Shown one piece after another: positions 62,941 through 64,000 of a stretch of 64,000 bases of DNA. Each line of letters begins with the position of its first letter. Position 1 is the stretch's first letter. The position numbers and the translations under genes are program-made. The notes under the pieces were generated by a model. That model saw only the letters and a program-made list of their open reading frames with translations. It was not told the DNA's origin and did not search any database. Where the stretch lies: positions 1-64,000 of the forward strand of contig JAAWRC010000013.1 in NCBI GenBank assembly GCA_022800815.1. The letters are read 5' to 3'. This DNA is from Lachnospiraceae bacterium (GTDB taxonomy: Bacteria; Bacillota; Clostridia; Lachnospirales; Lachnospiraceae).

Positions 62941-64000
62941 ATGACAGAATTTCTTGTCCGGAGGTTCGTAAAGGATTACAATCAGGTGAAGCGGGCGAAG
63001 GTGCGGACGGCTTACGGCGTCCTCGCCAGCGGAGTGGGGATCTGCTGCAACCTGCTTTTATTTTTGGCGAAACTGTTCCTGGGCCTGTTTTTAAACAGCA
63101 TCTCCGTGATTTCCGATGCGGTCAACAATCTTTCCGATGCGGCCTCGTCGATCATCAGCCTGGTCGGTGTCAAGATGGCAGAGCGACCGGCGGATAAGGA
63201 TCATCCCTTCGGCCACGGCCGGATGGAGTATGTGGCCGCTCTGATCGTTTCCTTTCTGGTCATCGAGGTGGGATGGACCTTCATGAAGACCTCCTTCGGA
63301 AAGGTCAGGAACCCGGAGGAACTGGGCTTTCATGCCGTTTCGCTGGTAATCCTGGCTCTCTCCATCGGCGTGAAGCTGTGGCTGGGCCTGTTCAACAAAA
63401 GGCTGGGGAAGCGGATTGGCTCCAAGGTCATGGAGGCCACGGCCGCAGACTCCCTGGGCGACGTGTTGGTGACTTCGGCGACATTGGTGTCCGTGGCTCT
63501 CTATGGACTCTTTCAGATCAACATCGACGGCTATATCGGTATGGCCGTGTCCGTGGCCGTGATTCTGGCCGGGATCGGGATTGCGAGGGATACCTTGAAG
63601 CCGCTGATCGGCGAGGCCATCGACCCTTCCCTTTACCGGAAAATCAAAGAGTTTGTGGAAAGCTATCGGGGAATTCTGGGGACTCACGATCTGCTGGTCC
63701 ACAGCTATGGACCCTCCACCAACATGGCTTCCATTCATGCGGAGGTGGATGCCCATGGACGGATGGAAGAAATCCACGAGGTTATTGACCGGATCGAGAG
63801 GGAGGCGAAGGAACAGCTCGGCGTTCTCCTGGTGATCCATATGGATCCGGTGGAGCATGAGGATCCGGACTGGGAAGAGCGGAAACAAGCGGTGCTGGAG
63901 ATCCTGGATGAGTTGGATGGGAGGATCACCCTCCATGATTTCCGGGTGGTGAGAGGGAGAGAAAGGATCCGACTCTTCTTCGATATCGTGGTGCCTTATG
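62941..64000 (+). CDS. Cation diffusion facilitator (CDF) metal transporter, 3' end beyond the window
   Basis: At least 353 codons are present before the window ends. The protein has the CDF layout: first helices with the metal-binding Asp pair in SISVISDAVNNLSDAASS, a HPFGHGRMEYVAALI motif, and the second metal site in EATAADSLGDVLVTSATLV. The cytoplasmic domain contains HSYGPSTNMASIHAEVDAHG. Such proteins export Zn, Mn, Fe or Co by proton exchange; the ion cannot be told from the visible part. The C-terminal region after about residue 310 extends beyond the usual CDF end. AGGAGGCAGAGGC precedes the ATG. Confidence 0.92.
   Translation, partial: MTEFLVRRFVKDYNQVKRAKVRTAYGVLASGVGICCNLLLFLAKLFLGLFLNSISVISDAVNNLSDAASSIISLVGVKMAERPADKDHPFGHGRMEYVAALIVSFLVIEVGWTFMKTSFGKVRNPEELGFHAVSLVILALSIGVKLWLGLFNKRLGKRIGSKVMEATAADSLGDVLVTSATLVSVALYGLFQINIDGYIGMAVSVAVILAGIGIARDTLKPLIGEAIDPSLYRKIKEFVESYRGILGTHDLLVHSYGPSTNMASIHAEVDAHGRMEEIHEVIDRIEREAKEQLGVLLVIHMDPVEHEDPDWEERKQAVLEILDELDGRITLHDFRVVRGRERIRLFFDIVVPY

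Overview
The window looks like chromosomal sequence from a G+C-rich Gram-positive anaerobe of the Clostridia, most likely a Lachnospiraceae member. The reasons are a stand-alone Spo0A C-terminal-type protein, the sporulation permease YtvI, a CIRCE-controlled hrcA-grpE-dnaK-dnaJ operon, a T-box leader on pheST, a pyrK/pyrD (type 1B) pyrimidine cluster, sigma-A-like promoters, AGGAGG-type ribosome sites with frequent GTG/TTG starts, and an mgl-type sugar transporter behind a YesM/YesN-type two-component system. The assignment is by gene content and style only; the species cannot be named from what is visible.

Layout. 1-5.8 kb: Spo0A-C-like protein (minus), SCP2-like protein plus iron alcohol dehydrogenase, then an ECF-type sigma factor with a membrane-anchored beta-propeller protein. 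5.9-10.7 kb: two divergent tRNA-Leu genes, lrgAB, ytvI, a beta-helix protein, a decayed metallo-beta-lactamase-fold gene and a YihY/BrkB membrane protein. 10.8-16.7 kb: T-box, pheS, pheT, a 52-bp tandem repeat, eno, secG. 16.8-26.6 kb: a long palindromic element, rnr-smpB, a chemoreceptor, ispF, lepA, another long palindrome and hemW. 26.7-29.9 kb: small unknown genes and a more A+T-rich cassette with an HxlR regulator, a zinc-macrodomain ADP-ribose hydrolase and a class M sirtuin (SirTM), bracketed by direct repeats. 30-35.3 kb: heat-shock operon and a 43-aa membrane peptide. 35.4-40.5 kb: pyrC-pyrF, a palindromic element, pyrK-pyrD, and pyrE from its own promoter. 40.5-44.6 kb: small membrane proteins, a VanZ-like protein, an HD hydrolase and an M29 aminopeptidase. 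44.6-48.2 kb: purE-purM-purN-purD. 48.2-50.4 kb: a collapsed MNT/HEPN toxin-antitoxin pair and an L-cysteine desulfidase-family gene. 50.4-59.9 kb: YesN/YesM-type regulators, two membrane-anchored sugar-binding proteins, then mglB-mglA-mglC. 59.9-64 kb: an intact DinJ/YafQ toxin-antitoxin pair, a collapsed corrinoid methyltransferase locus, truA and a CDF metal transporter cut by the window end.

Physiologically the window joins housekeeping work (Phe-tRNA charging, glycolysis, secretion, RNA quality control with RNase R and SmpB, protein folding, pyrimidine and purine synthesis, isoprenoids, heme chaperoning) with sugar sensing and uptake and with signalling or stress modules.

The most interesting signals are: (i) a family of roughly 180-250-bp imperfect palindromes in intergenic DNA at 16773-17025, 29700-29884 and 37806-37986, one of which borders the SirTM-macrodomain cassette; (ii) at least four loci whose genes have lost internal segments while keeping largely open reading frames, including an apparent corrinoid-protein/DUF2284 chimera; (iii) a histidine kinase followed directly by two anchored sugar-binding proteins, suggesting an extracytoplasmic co-sensor arrangement; and (iv) an ECF sigma factor paired with a membrane beta-propeller protein. 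All family assignments come from reading motifs by eye; no search was run.
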